A stretch of DNA of 58,363 nt from a bacterium (GCA_024231905.1 JAAEQC010000039.1:1-58363); one strand, 5' to 3'. Positions 27,813 through 35,870 are shown, counted from the first letter of the stretch. Notes: generated by a model not told the origin, from the sequence alone. Numbers and translations: made by a program.

Positions 27813-27843
27813 AAGGGGCTACCCGGCGGGGTTGGCCCTTTTT
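27813..27843 (+). terminator. Terminator after tRNA-Pro(CGG)
   Basis: AAGGG (27813-27817) pairs with CCCTT (27836-27840), and an inner ACCC/GGGT stem extends the hairpin. A short T run (27839-27843) follows. The stem is interrupted, so this is weaker than the terminator after tRNA-Pro(GGG). From here to 28020 no gene is evident. Confidence 0.55.
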
Positions 27844-28020
27844 CTATGCCTTCTGACTCCACCGGTCATTGACTCGGCACCATCGGCCCAGTACGCTTCA
27901 TCCGGCGACTCGACAACCCACCGGAATGCCACGGCGGCCATGAACGGAGGCGCCATCGGGACGCTCATTCTCCTAACGATCTACGTGGCTGCGCAGACTC
28001 AATGAACCGCGGGAATCCGT

Positions 28021-28746
28021 TTACCGGAAAAGCATCCGCGAATCGCTCCAGGACGTCCGCTCCTGCGGCACCACCGTCGCCCGGTGCAAGGTCAACATCA
28101 CCGATCCCGTCAGCGTCGTCGAACCGTCCTCCCATTCCCAACCCGGCGCCAGGTAGCGCACGTTGCGGACGGCGTTGCAGTGTCCCTCCAGGGTGTAGAC
28201 CGCTTCCCCGGCCGCCAGGCTGCCGGTCGTGGTCACGTCGAGCGTGGGCTGATCGACGCTGACCCCATGGTAGTCGCCGAAGCTCACGCCGCAGGCGAAG
28301 TTCGTGAGCGTGTCCTGATAAGCGAATGATCCCGTTACGTGCAGAGTGTAGTCCACCGGCTCGCTGAGCCGGAAGCGGACCAGGAAGTGGGCGCCGCTCT
28401 CGGCGTAGATGTGCTCGGTGAGATCCACGTGGCAGGCGAAGTCCACGACGATGGTCGAGTCGTCCAGGGCGGTGGCGATGCTCGCCTCGGCGTAGGAATC
28501 CCCGCAGGCGCTGGCGGTGTCGGCCATGACCGAGGCGGTGAAGGCGGTCAGGTCCTCTGTCACCGCGTCGTCCTGAGTTGCGGACGGGTGGTCGAAAGGA
28601 CAAGGCGAGGCCACGAAAGCGTTGGCCCAAGCAGACTGCTCGAAGATCCGCGCCTCCTGCGCCGACGCTACGGAAGGCGAAAGCGATAGGGAACCGACGC
28701 ACCAGAGCAGGGACAATGCACAGAGAAGGCGGCGGCGAGCGGACAT
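28021..28746 (-). CDS. Small secreted protein with W-S-x-x-R-x-L-F-R C-terminal tail
   Basis: A 241-residue exported protein of unknown function. The N-terminus has an RRR cluster, then LLCALSLLWCVGSLSLSPSVASAQ, a signal peptide. The mature chain is predicted beta-rich and contains four or five cysteines. It ends with TSWSDSRMLFR, a variant of the tail in the 17650 and 29758 proteins. ATG 28746 is chosen because GGGAGG sits seven bases upstream; a TTG six bases earlier is less likely. The Shine-Dalgarno lies in the loop of a perfect inverted repeat (28747-28766). Nothing suggests an enzyme. Confidence 0.7.
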   Translation of the reverse strand: MSARRRLLCALSLLWCVGSLSLSPSVASAQEARIFEQSAWANAFVASPCPFDHPSATQDDAVTEDLTAFTASVMADTASACGDSYAEASIATALDDSTIVVDFACHVDLTEHIYAESGAHFLVRFRLSEPVDYTLHVTGSFAYQDTLTNFACGVSFGDYHGVSVDQPTLDVTTTGSLAAGEAVYTLEGHCNAVRNVRYLAPGWEWEDGSTTLTGSVMLTLHRATVVPQERTSWSDSRMLFR

Positions 28747-28766
28747 GAGCAACCTCCCGGTTGCTC
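28747..28766 (-). promoter_or_regulatory. Inverted repeat enclosing the Shine-Dalgarno
   Basis: On the minus strand GAGCAA and TTGCTC form a perfect six-base stem around CCGGGAGG, which contains the Shine-Dalgarno. The ATG follows immediately. A TAGTAT hexamer (28774-28769) just upstream could be a -10 element. The repeat could act as an RNA hairpin tuning translation or as an operator across the transcription start; the sequence alone cannot decide. Confidence 0.45.
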
Positions 28767-28879
28767 CAATACTACCACACGGTAACAGCGCTCGCGCAAA
28801 ACCCTCGCCGTCATCCGGCCCGGCGCGCTAGAATGGTTCGCGAACGATCATCACCCGTCATCCGCCAAGGAGCGTTCCC

Positions 28880-29398
28880 GTGGACCTGAAGACCGTCATC
28901 CGCGAAATCCCCGACTTCCCCAAGCCCGGCATCCTCTTCTACGACATCACGCCCATCATGGAGCAGCCCGCGGCTTTCCAGGCCGCCATCGACGGCTTGC
29001 GCCGGCTTCTGGACGGAGTCGCGGTGGACGCCCTCGCCGCCGTCGAGTCCCGGGGCTTCATCTTCGGCGGCCCCCTGGGCCTGGCCATGGACAAACCCAT
29101 GGTGCTCATGCGCAAGGCCGGCAAACTGCCCGCCGCCACCTATGCTGAGACCTACGCCCTGGAGTACGGCGAGGCCACCCTGGAGGTCCACCAGGACGCC
29201 TTCGCCGCGGGCGCCCGGGTCGTCATCGTGGACGATCTGCTGGCCACCGGCGGCACCGCCGAAGCCACGGCGCGTCTGGTGAAACAGGCAGGGGGAGAGG
29301 TGGCCGCGTTCCTGTTCATGGTGGAGTTGGACGACCTGAAGGGCCGGGAAAAGCTGACGTCATTCGCGCCGGTGTTTTCTCTTGTGAACTACGCCTGA
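28880..29398 (+). CDS. apt: Adenine phosphoribosyltransferase
   Basis: Salvages adenine to AMP using PRPP. Conserved segments are [17 protein letters not shown] and the [15 protein letters not shown] block, then [10 protein letters not shown]. The PRPP-binding loop is [17 protein letters not shown] near residue 115. GTG 28880 follows AAGGAG at good spacing. The length of 172 residues is typical. It appears to be a single-gene unit, followed 49 bases later by tRNA-Arg(CCU). Confidence 0.96.
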   Translation: MDLKTVIREIPDFPKPGILFYDITPIMEQPAAFQAAIDGLRRLLDGVAVDALAAVESRGFIFGGPLGLAMDKPMVLMRKAGKLPAATYAETYALEYGEATLEVHQDAFAAGARVVIVDDLLATGGTAEATARLVKQAGGEVAAFLFMVELDDLKGREKLTSFAPVFSLVNYA

Positions 29399-29447
29399 CA
29401 GACCTAGTTTGAGGCTCCTGCCGACCGTTGCGGCGCCGTATCGGGGT

Positions 29448-29524
29448 GCCCCCGTAGCTCAGCCGGATAGAGCACCAGATTCCTAATCTGGGGGTCGTGG
29501 GTTCGAGTCCCGCCGGGGGTACCA
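29448..29524 (+). tRNA. tRNA-Arg(CCU)
   Basis: A complete cloverleaf. Acceptor GCCCCCG pairs with CGGGGGT, so the first pair is G1-U72. The D arm is TAGCTCAGCCGGATAGAGC. Anticodon stem CCAGA/TCTGG holds loop TTCCTAA (anticodon CCT). The T loop is TTCGAGT, the discriminator is A and the encoded CCA is at 29522-29524. Confidence 0.95.
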
Positions 29525-29648
29525 ACCATCCAATTGCCGTCTCCCGTACCGTACCTGGCCGCGTCTTGACGTTTAGGTCGCATCAGGACGCGTGGTCCAT
29601 CAAAATACATCATCAACGGTAAATGAAAGCCCGAATCCGCCGTAAATC

Positions 29649-29657
29649 TGCTATACT
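29649..29657 (+). promoter_or_regulatory. Extended -10 promoter element
   Basis: TGCTATACT is an extended -10 (TGnTATAAT type) with no good -35 at the usual distance. It lies about 100 bases upstream of the secreted-protein gene at 29758 and implies a leader of roughly 95 bases. That leader contains GC-rich inverted segments around 29708-29738. Confidence 0.5.
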
Positions 29658-29757
29658 ACCTGCCACATCGCAGATCCAGCTCCTTGGGACATCGTATGCC
29701 ATGGAGGCCGCCCAGCCGGGCTTGGCCCCCCGAGCCTGATCCTATGGAGGGAGGATC

Positions 29758-30354
29758 ATGCGTTACTCCATCATCTGCATCCTCAGTGCTGTTGTCTTGG
29801 CCGCAGTCCTGACCGCGCCGCTCGCTCAAGCCCAGGTAGATCCGGACACGAGCGGGGTCGGTATCTACTTCGAACCCGCTGCCGAGACCAACCAGCTCCT
29901 GGTCGACCCGGGACCGACGGTCCACTCGGCGTACGTCTGCGCCACGAATCTGCCCGCTTTCCCCTACTACGAGCACTATTCCTTTCGTCTGGTTTATGAC
30001 CACCAGCCCGGCTGCTTCGAAGTCGTGGAATACATCCTGCCGCCCGGGACCGAGAACTGGGTCACGGCGCCGGATTTCCTCGTGGCGAACTTCGGCAATT
30101 TCACCTGGCAGCCATCCATAGTGCTCCTCGAGTTCCGGTTCACCATCGGTTGCGTTGACGAGGTTCAGTTCTTCATCGAGCCGTACGTCAACGACAACCG
30201 GCCGTTTCTGCAGGTTTGGCTGGAGATCGGAGGGGAGGAGGAGTTGACGCCGTCTTCCGGCAGCTCGGATCTGGCGGTGGCCGCCGTCAACGGCCTGCAG
30301 CCTATCGCTGTCGAAACGGTGAGTTGGAGCCGTCTACGGGCGCTCTACCGTTGA
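29758..30354 (+). CDS. Small secreted protein with W-S-x-x-R-x-L-Y-R C-terminal tail
   Basis: A 198-residue exported protein of unknown function. The signal peptide is MRYSIICILSAVVLAAVLTA, continuing PLAQA with cleavage before QVDPD. The mature domain is beta-rich (GVGIYFEPAAET, YYEHYSFRLVYD, VLLEFRFTIGCV), like a small jelly-roll or immunoglobulin-like domain. It ends in VSWSRLRALYR, matching the tail of the 17650 protein. GGAGGGAGG precedes the ATG. It is transcribed towards the PqqD-like gene on the other strand and stands alone. Confidence 0.75.
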   Translation: MRYSIICILSAVVLAAVLTAPLAQAQVDPDTSGVGIYFEPAAETNQLLVDPGPTVHSAYVCATNLPAFPYYEHYSFRLVYDHQPGCFEVVEYILPPGTENWVTAPDFLVANFGNFTWQPSIVLLEFRFTIGCVDEVQFFIEPYVNDNRPFLQVWLEIGGEEELTPSSGSSDLAVAAVNGLQPIAVETVSWSRLRALYR

Positions 30355-30417
30355 GCCGGCCGAACTACAATGGCTCTAAAGAACTATAGGTAGGTTAATT
30401 ACGACCGGAAACGCCGT

Positions 30418-30792
30418 TCATACACCAACAAAACGCACAAACCCGTTGTTGTACATGGCGTAAACCCACTTGCAGACACGGTCAGCAGCGTCCTCGGCGT
30501 CGTCTGGAAAAGCGCGCTCGAATGACGTAACGAGTTCGTGGACCGGTGTTTCGCCATCGATCCCATCCCACAGGACCGATCCCCGCGTCTCGAGCACCAC
30601 CCTGATATGGCGCCGTTCCGCCGGCAAGCGGGGCTGCAGAAACCGTCCGAGGATCGCGTCGCTGAATCGTGGCGGCAGAACCGTCACGACACCACTCGCA
30701 TCGTCACGCCGGCTATCGATGGCCCGCGCGGGCACCAGAGTCATGAGATCGCGACCCGCCAGGGGATGTTTCTTGCGTCCGAACCAGCCCAC
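30418..30792 (-). CDS. PqqD-family (RRE-like) protein
   Basis: A 124-residue protein resembling the PqqD family, whose winged-helix fold recognises leader peptides in ribosomal peptide pathways. The basic start MGWFGRKKHPL and the ILGRFLQPRLPAERRHIRVVLE strand are visible. So is the diagnostic RGSVLWDGIDGETPVHELV, followed by a helix and the final wing VYAMYNNGFVRFVGV. The start is GTG 30792 with AGGAAAGG upstream. No radical SAM maturase or short precursor gene is adjacent, so it is an orphan here. Proteins of this shape are frequent in FCB-group genomes without known substrates. Confidence 0.7.
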   Translation of the reverse strand: MGWFGRKKHPLAGRDLMTLVPARAIDSRRDDASGVVTVLPPRFSDAILGRFLQPRLPAERRHIRVVLETRGSVLWDGIDGETPVHELVTSFERAFPDDAEDAADRVCKWVYAMYNNGFVRFVGV

Positions 30793-30852
30793 GGATCTGC
30801 CTTTCCTGTTCAGGACCCGGCCTGTCGTGCCGAATCCAGGGATGAATCCCTA

Positions 30853-30880
30853 TTGCGCCCGCCCGTGGACACGCTATCAT
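30853..30880 (+). promoter_or_regulatory. Putative promoter of the 30931 gene
   Basis: TTGCGC (30853-30858) and TATCAT (30875-30880) are 16 bases apart. They lie about 50 bases upstream of the small membrane protein start, in the gap between divergent genes. Match quality is moderate. Confidence 0.45.
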
Positions 30881-30930
30881 GCGCATGAGCGCAAGGTGCG
30901 CCATCCACGGTAACCGATCAGGGGGAGACC

Positions 30931-31284
30931 ATGAGCGACGCCATCACCGTCCGTGAACGCTGGCTGGCCGCCATCTGCTACGTGCCCCTGCTCGTCTTCA
31001 TCACCGTCCTGGCCACTCGCCGGACGGATTTCGTGGCCCGCCACGCCCGCCAGGGCTTCGCCCTGTTGCTGACCGAGGTGGTGGGATTCTTCTTCATCCG
31101 CATCATCGAAGGCACCCTCGGACAGATTCCCGTCCTCGGCTTCCTGGTGGTGATCCTCCTGAACCTCGTCTTCTTCCTGGCGGTGCTGGCCGTGTCCGTC
31201 CTGGGCTTCACCAGGGCGCTCTTCGGCGAGGATTGGCGTCTGCCGTACCTGGATGACCTGGCCGACAAGGTGCCCATCAACTAG
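30931..31284 (+). CDS. Small Tic20/DUF4870-like membrane protein
   Basis: A 117-residue membrane protein. After a short amphipathic start, helices at WLAAICYVPLLVFITVL, FALLLTEVVGFFFIRII and FLVVILLNLVFFLAVLAVSV are visible. The loop DFVARHARQGFALLL resembles the HARQ-containing signature of the DUF4870/Tic20-like family. The C-terminus is acidic and cytoplasmic. GGGGGAGACC precedes the ATG. The function of this family in bacteria is not established. It is a single-gene unit, convergent with trxA. Confidence 0.65.
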   Translation: MSDAITVRERWLAAICYVPLLVFITVLATRRTDFVARHARQGFALLLTEVVGFFFIRIIEGTLGQIPVLGFLVVILLNLVFFLAVLAVSVLGFTRALFGEDWRLPYLDDLADKVPIN

Positions 31285-31398
31285 CCGGATCCCCAACCGC
31301 TAAATGGCCGCTCTCCATACCGTTAGAATGCGTCGCCTACAGTATTGCGCATAATGTATATTATGTTAAGTAGGTGTTTTGAAGGCCATATTGGCACA

Positions 31399-31728
31399 TC
31401 AGCCAGCCAGCCCCTCCAGCTTGTCGCGTATTCTGTCCTCCGAAGCCGACCCAACCAGGGAATCGACAACATCCCCGCCCTTGAAGAACAGCAGCGCCGG
31501 AATCGACCTTATGCCCAGGGCTCCAGCCGTCTGCGGATGGTCCTGGATGTCCATCTTGCCCACGACCACCCGGCCTGAGAACTCATCGGCGAGTTTCTCG
31601 ACGGTCGGCGTCAGAGCCTTGCACGGTCCACACCACGGCGCCCAGAAATCCACCATCACCGGCAGCGCGCTTTCCCGCACCTTCGACTGAAAATCACTGT
31701 CGCTGTATTCGTTGAGGTTGCCGGCCAT
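31399..31728 (-). CDS. trxA: Thioredoxin
   Basis: A classical cytoplasmic thioredoxin of 109 residues. It has MVDFWAPWCGPCKALTP with the redox-active WCGPC, the conserved cis-proline in IRSIPALLFFKGG, and the VGKMDIQDHP strand. ATG 31728 is chosen over an upstream in-frame start because AAGGAGAACTG directly precedes it. It reduces disulfides in ribonucleotide reductase, methionine sulfoxide reductase and others. It lies 29 bases downstream of holA on the same strand and may be part of that operon. Confidence 0.95.
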   Translation of the reverse strand: MAGNLNEYSDSDFQSKVRESALPVMVDFWAPWCGPCKALTPTVEKLADEFSGRVVVGKMDIQDHPQTAGALGIRSIPALLFFKGGDVVDSLVGSASEDRIRDKLEGLAG

Positions 31729-31757
31729 CAGTTCTCCTTCTTTGCCGCTTTGCGGAT

Positions 31758-32813
31758 TCAGGTTCGGTCTCGCCGCGCGCAAACGTCAGCGATGGTCTTT
31801 TCCAGAATGATATCCGGTTTCAATGGCGAGCTCTTCAGGCTGCGATCGCAATCCAGGGCAGCCTTCAGGGCTGCGCGCAGACCTTCCGGCCCCAGAGCGC
31901 GCAGCATGGGCTCGAGATAACGGAAACTCCAGGGGTTCTGACTCGTCCGAGACGCCGTATCCCGATCATCCTGGCCGGATGCCCGGCAGGCGTCGAGCAA
32001 CGAGCCTTTTCGGACGCGGGAGGCCACCAGCGGCGCTATCTCGTAGGCCGAGCGCCCCCACTCAGCCAGACGGAACCAGGTGCGCAGCACGTCCGCGGCC
32101 TTGCCCGGCGACAACTGGGAGGTGATCTCGTAACCGTCCAACTCGGCCTGGTCCATGATGATGCGGCCGATCTCAGCGGTCTCCAGGGGCCGGCCGCGAT
32201 CCTCGGCCAACAGGGCCAGCTTGTCGATCTCGCTCTTGAGGCTGAGCAGATCGTTGCCCACCAGTTCACACAGGACCTGGGCTTGGTCCGCGCCCAAAGG
32301 CAACTGCTCACGTTGGGCCGCCTTCACGACCCACCGGACGAGTTCCTCTCCCGCCGGTGGCGAAAAGTCGAAGAGGTAGCCGGCGGACTGGCAGGCCTTG
32401 ACCCACTTCTTGCGGCGATCGGCCCGGTCCATGCTCAGAACCAGAATCGTCTCTTTGACCGGCGTCGCCAGGTACTTCTCGAAGACCTCCTGGCTCGCCG
32501 CGTCGCCCAGGACTTTCTCCGCGTGCTTCACCCAGATCAACTGGACGCCCGCGAACATGGGCAGGCTCATGGCCTGCTGCATGACCCGCGCCATCTCCAC
32601 CTGATCGCCCTGCAGAGCGTGGTAGTTGAAGGATGCCGAGGACTCGCCGAGGGCTCGGTCGCGTATGGCATGGACGACCTGCTCCATGCGCAGCGCGTCG
32701 TCGCCCGCCAGGACGTACACGGGGCGGAAGTCACCGGTCTTCAGGTCTGCATTGACCAGATCCTGCAGCCGGGGCAGCGCGGACCCTTTGCCTCCGGGGC
32801 GACGTCCCGCCAT
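31758..32813 (-). CDS. holA: DNA polymerase III subunit delta
   Basis: The clamp-loader delta subunit, which opens the beta clamp. The protein has the HolA pattern: VYVLAGDDALRMEQVVHAIRD near the start, LPMFAGVQLIWVKHAEKV, then LVLSMDRADRRKKWVKACQ. The middle domain contains LCELVGNDLLSLKSEIDKLALLA, characteristic of this family. The C-terminal collar helices are divergent. ATG 32813 overlaps the lptE-like stop (TGATG); a GTG at 32816 is possible. lptE-holA adjacency is also seen in E. coli, supporting both calls. Length is about 351 residues. Confidence 0.88.
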   Translation of the reverse strand: MAGRRPGGKGSALPRLQDLVNADLKTGDFRPVYVLAGDDALRMEQVVHAIRDRALGESSASFNYHALQGDQVEMARVMQQAMSLPMFAGVQLIWVKHAEKVLGDAASQEVFEKYLATPVKETILVLSMDRADRRKKWVKACQSAGYLFDFSPPAGEELVRWVVKAAQREQLPLGADQAQVLCELVGNDLLSLKSEIDKLALLAEDRGRPLETAEIGRIIMDQAELDGYEITSQLSPGKAADVLRTWFRLAEWGRSAYEIAPLVASRVRKGSLLDACRASGQDDRDTASRTSQNPWSFRYLEPMLRALGPEGLRAALKAALDCDRSLKSSPLKPDIILEKTIADVCARRDRT

Positions 32814-33325
32814 CACCAGTCCTCCACCACGAGCGCGAGGATGTCCTTGACGATATCGCCACCGGCTTCCTCCTTGGCGCTCTGCTCACTGGTCAGACCC
32901 GTGGGATCGTCGAGCACATATGTGCCCGCGCCGTTGAAGCGTTTCTCCTTGAAGATCGTCTCGCCCGTGGCGCGCACCGTGAAGTCCAGGACGACCACGA
33001 TCTGCACCTGGTACTGGTTCACGGTGAGATCCTCGCCCCTGGCCGCCATCTCCTGCATGTGGTAGCGCAGGACTCGGCCGCTTACGATGCTGTCGGCAGC
33101 GCCTTCGTCCACCACGCGCAGGGTGTTGTCGGTCTGGAGGGCCAGGATGATGGCGTCCGTCAGGTCGACCCCGATATTGGGCTCGTTGGTCCGGTTGTCC
33201 AGGTACTGGACCGCCACGTTGCGGATGGATTCGTCCACCCGTCCGCTGGAGGCGGAATACACGCCGCACCCGGCCAGCATCAGGCAGGCGGCGAGGACGG
33301 CACTCAGGCCGAGATAGCGCTTCAT
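32813..33325 (-). CDS. lptE: LptE-like outer-membrane lipoprotein
   Basis: A 170-residue lipoprotein. The signal peptide MKRYLGLSAVLAACLMLAGC carries a lipobox (LAGC), placing the mature protein in a membrane facing the periplasm. The core fits LptE: IRNVAVQYLDNRTNEPNIGV, LTDAIILALQTDNTLRVV, then DSIVSGRVLRYHM and alternating strands. LptE plugs the LptD barrel in lipopolysaccharide insertion. ATG 33325 with GAAGGAG upstream is preferred; a much longer frame extends upstream inside the regulator gene in another frame. It is coupled to the preceding regulator (ATGA overlap) and to holA. Sequence conservation in this family is low, so the identity rests on pattern plus synteny. Confidence 0.78.
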   Translation of the reverse strand: MKRYLGLSAVLAACLMLAGCGVYSASSGRVDESIRNVAVQYLDNRTNEPNIGVDLTDAIILALQTDNTLRVVDEGAADSIVSGRVLRYHMQEMAARGEDLTVNQYQVQIVVVLDFTVRATGETIFKEKRFNGAGTYVLDDPTGLTSEQSAKEEAGGDIVKDILALVVEDW

Positions 33326-34722
33326 GACTCCTTCGCTCCATACTGCTTGAGGCGATAGCGGAACTTGTCGCGGTTCAGTTGCAACAACCGCGCGGCGCGG
33401 CTCTGGTTCCCCTCCGCCGTGTCCAGGGCCCGGCGCACCAGGGTCGACTCCAACGCCGTCACCAGATCCTCGAGCGGCACGCCGTTCCGGTCCCAGTCCC
33501 CGTCCAGGGCCGCCGCCAGGCGCTCCACCAGCCCACCCGTGTCCGGGGTCCTGGCCACCAGGTGCAGGTGTTCCGGCAGGAGCGCCTTGGCGTCCTCCAG
33601 CAGCACCGAACGTTCCATGGCGTTGCGCAGCTGGCGGATGTTGCCGGGCCACGGGTGTTCCTCCAGCAGGGCCGCCGCCGCCGGCGCAATGGATCCGAAG
33701 CTCTTGCCGAAGCGCTCGTTGAACTCGGCCAGAAAATGCTCGGCCAGGGGCAGGATGTCCTCCCGCCGCTGCCGTAGTGGCGGCACGCTCAGGGGCACCA
33801 CCTGCAGCCGGTAGTACAGGTCTTCGCGGAAGGTCCCCCGCTCGACCTGCTTCGCCAGGTCCCGGTTGGTGGCGGCGATGATGCGGACATCCACGACGAT
33901 GTCCTTGACGCCCCCCACGCGCCGGAAAGAACGGCGCTCAAGGACCCGCAGCAGCTTCACCTGGGAGGACAGGGCCATCTCCCCGATCTCGTCCAGGAAG
34001 ACCGTGCCGCCGTCCGCCGCTTCCAACAGGCCGGGCTTCTGGACCACGGCGTCGGTGAAGGCGCCTTTCTCGTGACCGAAGAGTTCGCTCTCCAGGAGTG
34101 TCTCGGGCAGGGCGGCGCAGTTGATGTCGGTGAATCGTGCTTCAGCGCGGTGGGACGAGCGGTGGATCAGGTCCGCGAGCACGTCCTTACCCACCCCGGA
34201 TTCGCCCTCTATGAGCACCGTGGAAGCGTCGCTGGAGGCTATCTTGCCGACGATCCGGTACAGATCCTTCATGGCAGGCGCACTGCTCGGCACGATGTGG
34301 TCGACCGTGGCGAAGATGTCCTGGCGGCTGCGCTCCCGATAGTTGGCGCGCGCGCTGGCCGAGGCTTCGAGTGCTTTCTCGATCAGATGCAGCAAGTGGT
34401 CCAGTTCAATGGGCTTGGTGATGTAGTCGAAGGCATCCAGTTGCATGGCCCGGACCGCGGTCTCGGTACCGCTGTAGGCCGTGATCATCAGCACGTTCAC
34501 GTGCGGTAGCCGCTGCTTGATCTCGTCCAGCACCTGGATCCCGCTCATATCCGGCAACATGAGGTCCAGCAGGACCAGATCCGGATCCCGACCGGTCAAG
34601 GTGGCCAGCGCCTCCTCGCCCGTGCCGGCGGTCAGGACGTCGTAGCCATGGTCCGTGAGCGTCGCCTCCAGGAACAGGCGGATGGCTTCTTCGTCGTCGA
34701 TGACCAGGATGACGGGATTCAT
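33322..34722 (-). CDS. Sigma-54-dependent response regulator (NtrC type)
   Basis: A 466-residue two-component regulator. The receiver domain (1-120) has acidic pocket DDEE at 9-12, phospho-acceptor Asp53 in LVLLDLMLPD, and TAYSG and YITKPIE. The AAA+ domain has Walker A GESGVGKD, the sigma-54 contact loop ELFGHEKGAFTDA, Walker B GGTVFLDEIGEM and an ATNRDL arginine region. The C-terminus is a Fis-type helix-turn-helix (NQSRAARLLQLNRDKFRYRL). It activates RpoN promoters by ATP hydrolysis after phosphorylation. No cognate kinase is adjacent. Its stop overlaps the lptE-like start, suggesting co-expression. Proximity to the polysaccharide genes hints at targets but does not prove them. Confidence 0.93.
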   Translation of the reverse strand: MNPVILVIDDEEAIRLFLEATLTDHGYDVLTAGTGEEALATLTGRDPDLVLLDLMLPDMSGIQVLDEIKQRLPHVNVLMITAYSGTETAVRAMQLDAFDYITKPIELDHLLHLIEKALEASASARANYRERSRQDIFATVDHIVPSSAPAMKDLYRIVGKIASSDASTVLIEGESGVGKDVLADLIHRSSHRAEARFTDINCAALPETLLESELFGHEKGAFTDAVVQKPGLLEAADGGTVFLDEIGEMALSSQVKLLRVLERRSFRRVGGVKDIVVDVRIIAATNRDLAKQVERGTFREDLYYRLQVVPLSVPPLRQRREDILPLAEHFLAEFNERFGKSFGSIAPAAAALLEEHPWPGNIRQLRNAMERSVLLEDAKALLPEHLHLVARTPDTGGLVERLAAALDGDWDRNGVPLEDLVTALESTLVRRALDTAEGNQSRAARLLQLNRDKFRYRLKQYGAKES

Positions 34723-34847
34723 GGGCCTCGGAGCGGGTTCGGGCGGAAGAAGGGCCGCGGCGCGGCGGCGGAACGACTCCCGGCGATTATGGGACGCACC
34801 CCGGGCCAGGGCAAGGAGCAATGGGCGCAAAACCGGGCAATACGGGG

Positions 34848-34882
34848 AAAAAAACCCGACCCCGCCGTGTAGCGGGGCCGGG
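34848..34882 (-). terminator. Rho-independent terminator of the sugar transferase gene
   Basis: Read on the minus strand, CCCGGCCCCGC and GCGGGGTCGGG form an 11-base stem (one G-U pair), followed by seven T (34854-34848). It is the strongest terminator in the window and separates the sugar transferase from the response regulator operon. Confidence 0.9.
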
Positions 34883-34927
34883 CAGAGGCATTCCGATAGG
34901 CATGGGCCTTATCCGGATCATATCGTT

Positions 34928-35758
34928 CTAGCGGGCGCCTTCGCCCTTGAGCACCACGCCCACGGTCGAGAAGAGGATCCGCCCGTCCTGCCGGAGACCG
35001 GCCCGACGGATGTAGGTGCGGTCCAGGGCGACCTTGCGGCGGACGGACTCGAGGCCGTCGTCGTAGCCGTTGATCACCTGGGCCAGACCCGTGATTCCCG
35101 GCGGAACCAGCAGCCGGTCCCGATAGTTGGGAATCTCCTTCTCCAACTGGTGGACGAAGACCAGCCGTTCCGGACGCGGTCCGATCAGGCTCATCTCACC
35201 CCTGAGAACGTTGTAGAACTGCGGGATCTCGTCAATGCGCGTCTTGCGCAGAAAGCGCCCGACGCGGGTGACCCGCGAGTCGTTCTTTGCGGCCCACTGG
35301 GGTCCACCGGCTTCGGCGTCGGTGCACATGGTGCGCAACTTGTGAACCTTGAACGGGCGACCCGGCTGCAGCACCTTGCGCCGCTCCGAATTGCCACGCT
35401 CCCGCGTGCGGCGGCGTCGGTTGTAGCCGACCCGTCCCTGGGAATAGAACACGGGGCCGGGCGAATCGAGTTTGATGATCAGGGCCAGCAACGGCAAGAA
35501 GAGGCCGAAGACCACGAGGGCTCCGGCTGCTACGATGATATCACAGAACCGCTTCCAGGCCAGGTACCAGCGTCGGGGACGCCGGACCGCTCGCTCCTCC
35601 ACCGCGGGTTCCGAGATCCGAGGATCCGGAACCGCAACGGGCAACGTGCCGAGTGCAGCGCCCCCAGCGCTGCTCCCGGTGGAATAGAGTTCTTCCACGG
35701 GTCCCTCCTGTAGGGTAGAAGCTACCCCCCCATTTTGGAAAATGGCTTTTCTGAGCAT
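34928..35758 (-). CDS. Exopolysaccharide initiating sugar transferase
   Basis: A polyprenyl-phosphate hexose-1-phosphate transferase (bacterial sugar transferase, WcaJ/PglC fold) that starts repeat-unit synthesis on undecaprenyl phosphate. A membrane or re-entrant helix (DIIVAAGALVVFGLFLPLLALI) is followed by KLDSPGPVFYSQGRVGYNRR, FKVHKLRTM and the core RVGRFLRKTRIDEIPQFYNV. SLIGPRPERL and PPGITGLAQV close the catalytic domain. Only one main membrane helix is present, as in the short branch. The start is uncertain: ATG 35758 gives 276 residues, while in-frame ATG 35845 and TTG 35899 lie upstream. Confidence 0.88.
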   Translation of the reverse strand: MLRKAIFQNGGVASTLQEGPVEELYSTGSSAGGAALGTLPVAVPDPRISEPAVEERAVRRPRRWYLAWKRFCDIIVAAGALVVFGLFLPLLALIIKLDSPGPVFYSQGRVGYNRRRRTRERGNSERRKVLQPGRPFKVHKLRTMCTDAEAGGPQWAAKNDSRVTRVGRFLRKTRIDEIPQFYNVLRGEMSLIGPRPERLVFVHQLEKEIPNYRDRLLVPPGITGLAQVINGYDDGLESVRRKVALDRTYIRRAGLRQDGRILFSTVGVVLKGEGAR

Positions 35759-35870
35759 GTTCAACGGTCTCTCGAGTTGTAGTCCTTGGCCGAATCCTTC
35801 GGCGCTCGTAGCGCTCTCCCCAGAGCGCCCGAGGCGGGTCCCCATCCCACCTCTTTGGTGTCGTAGAAAG

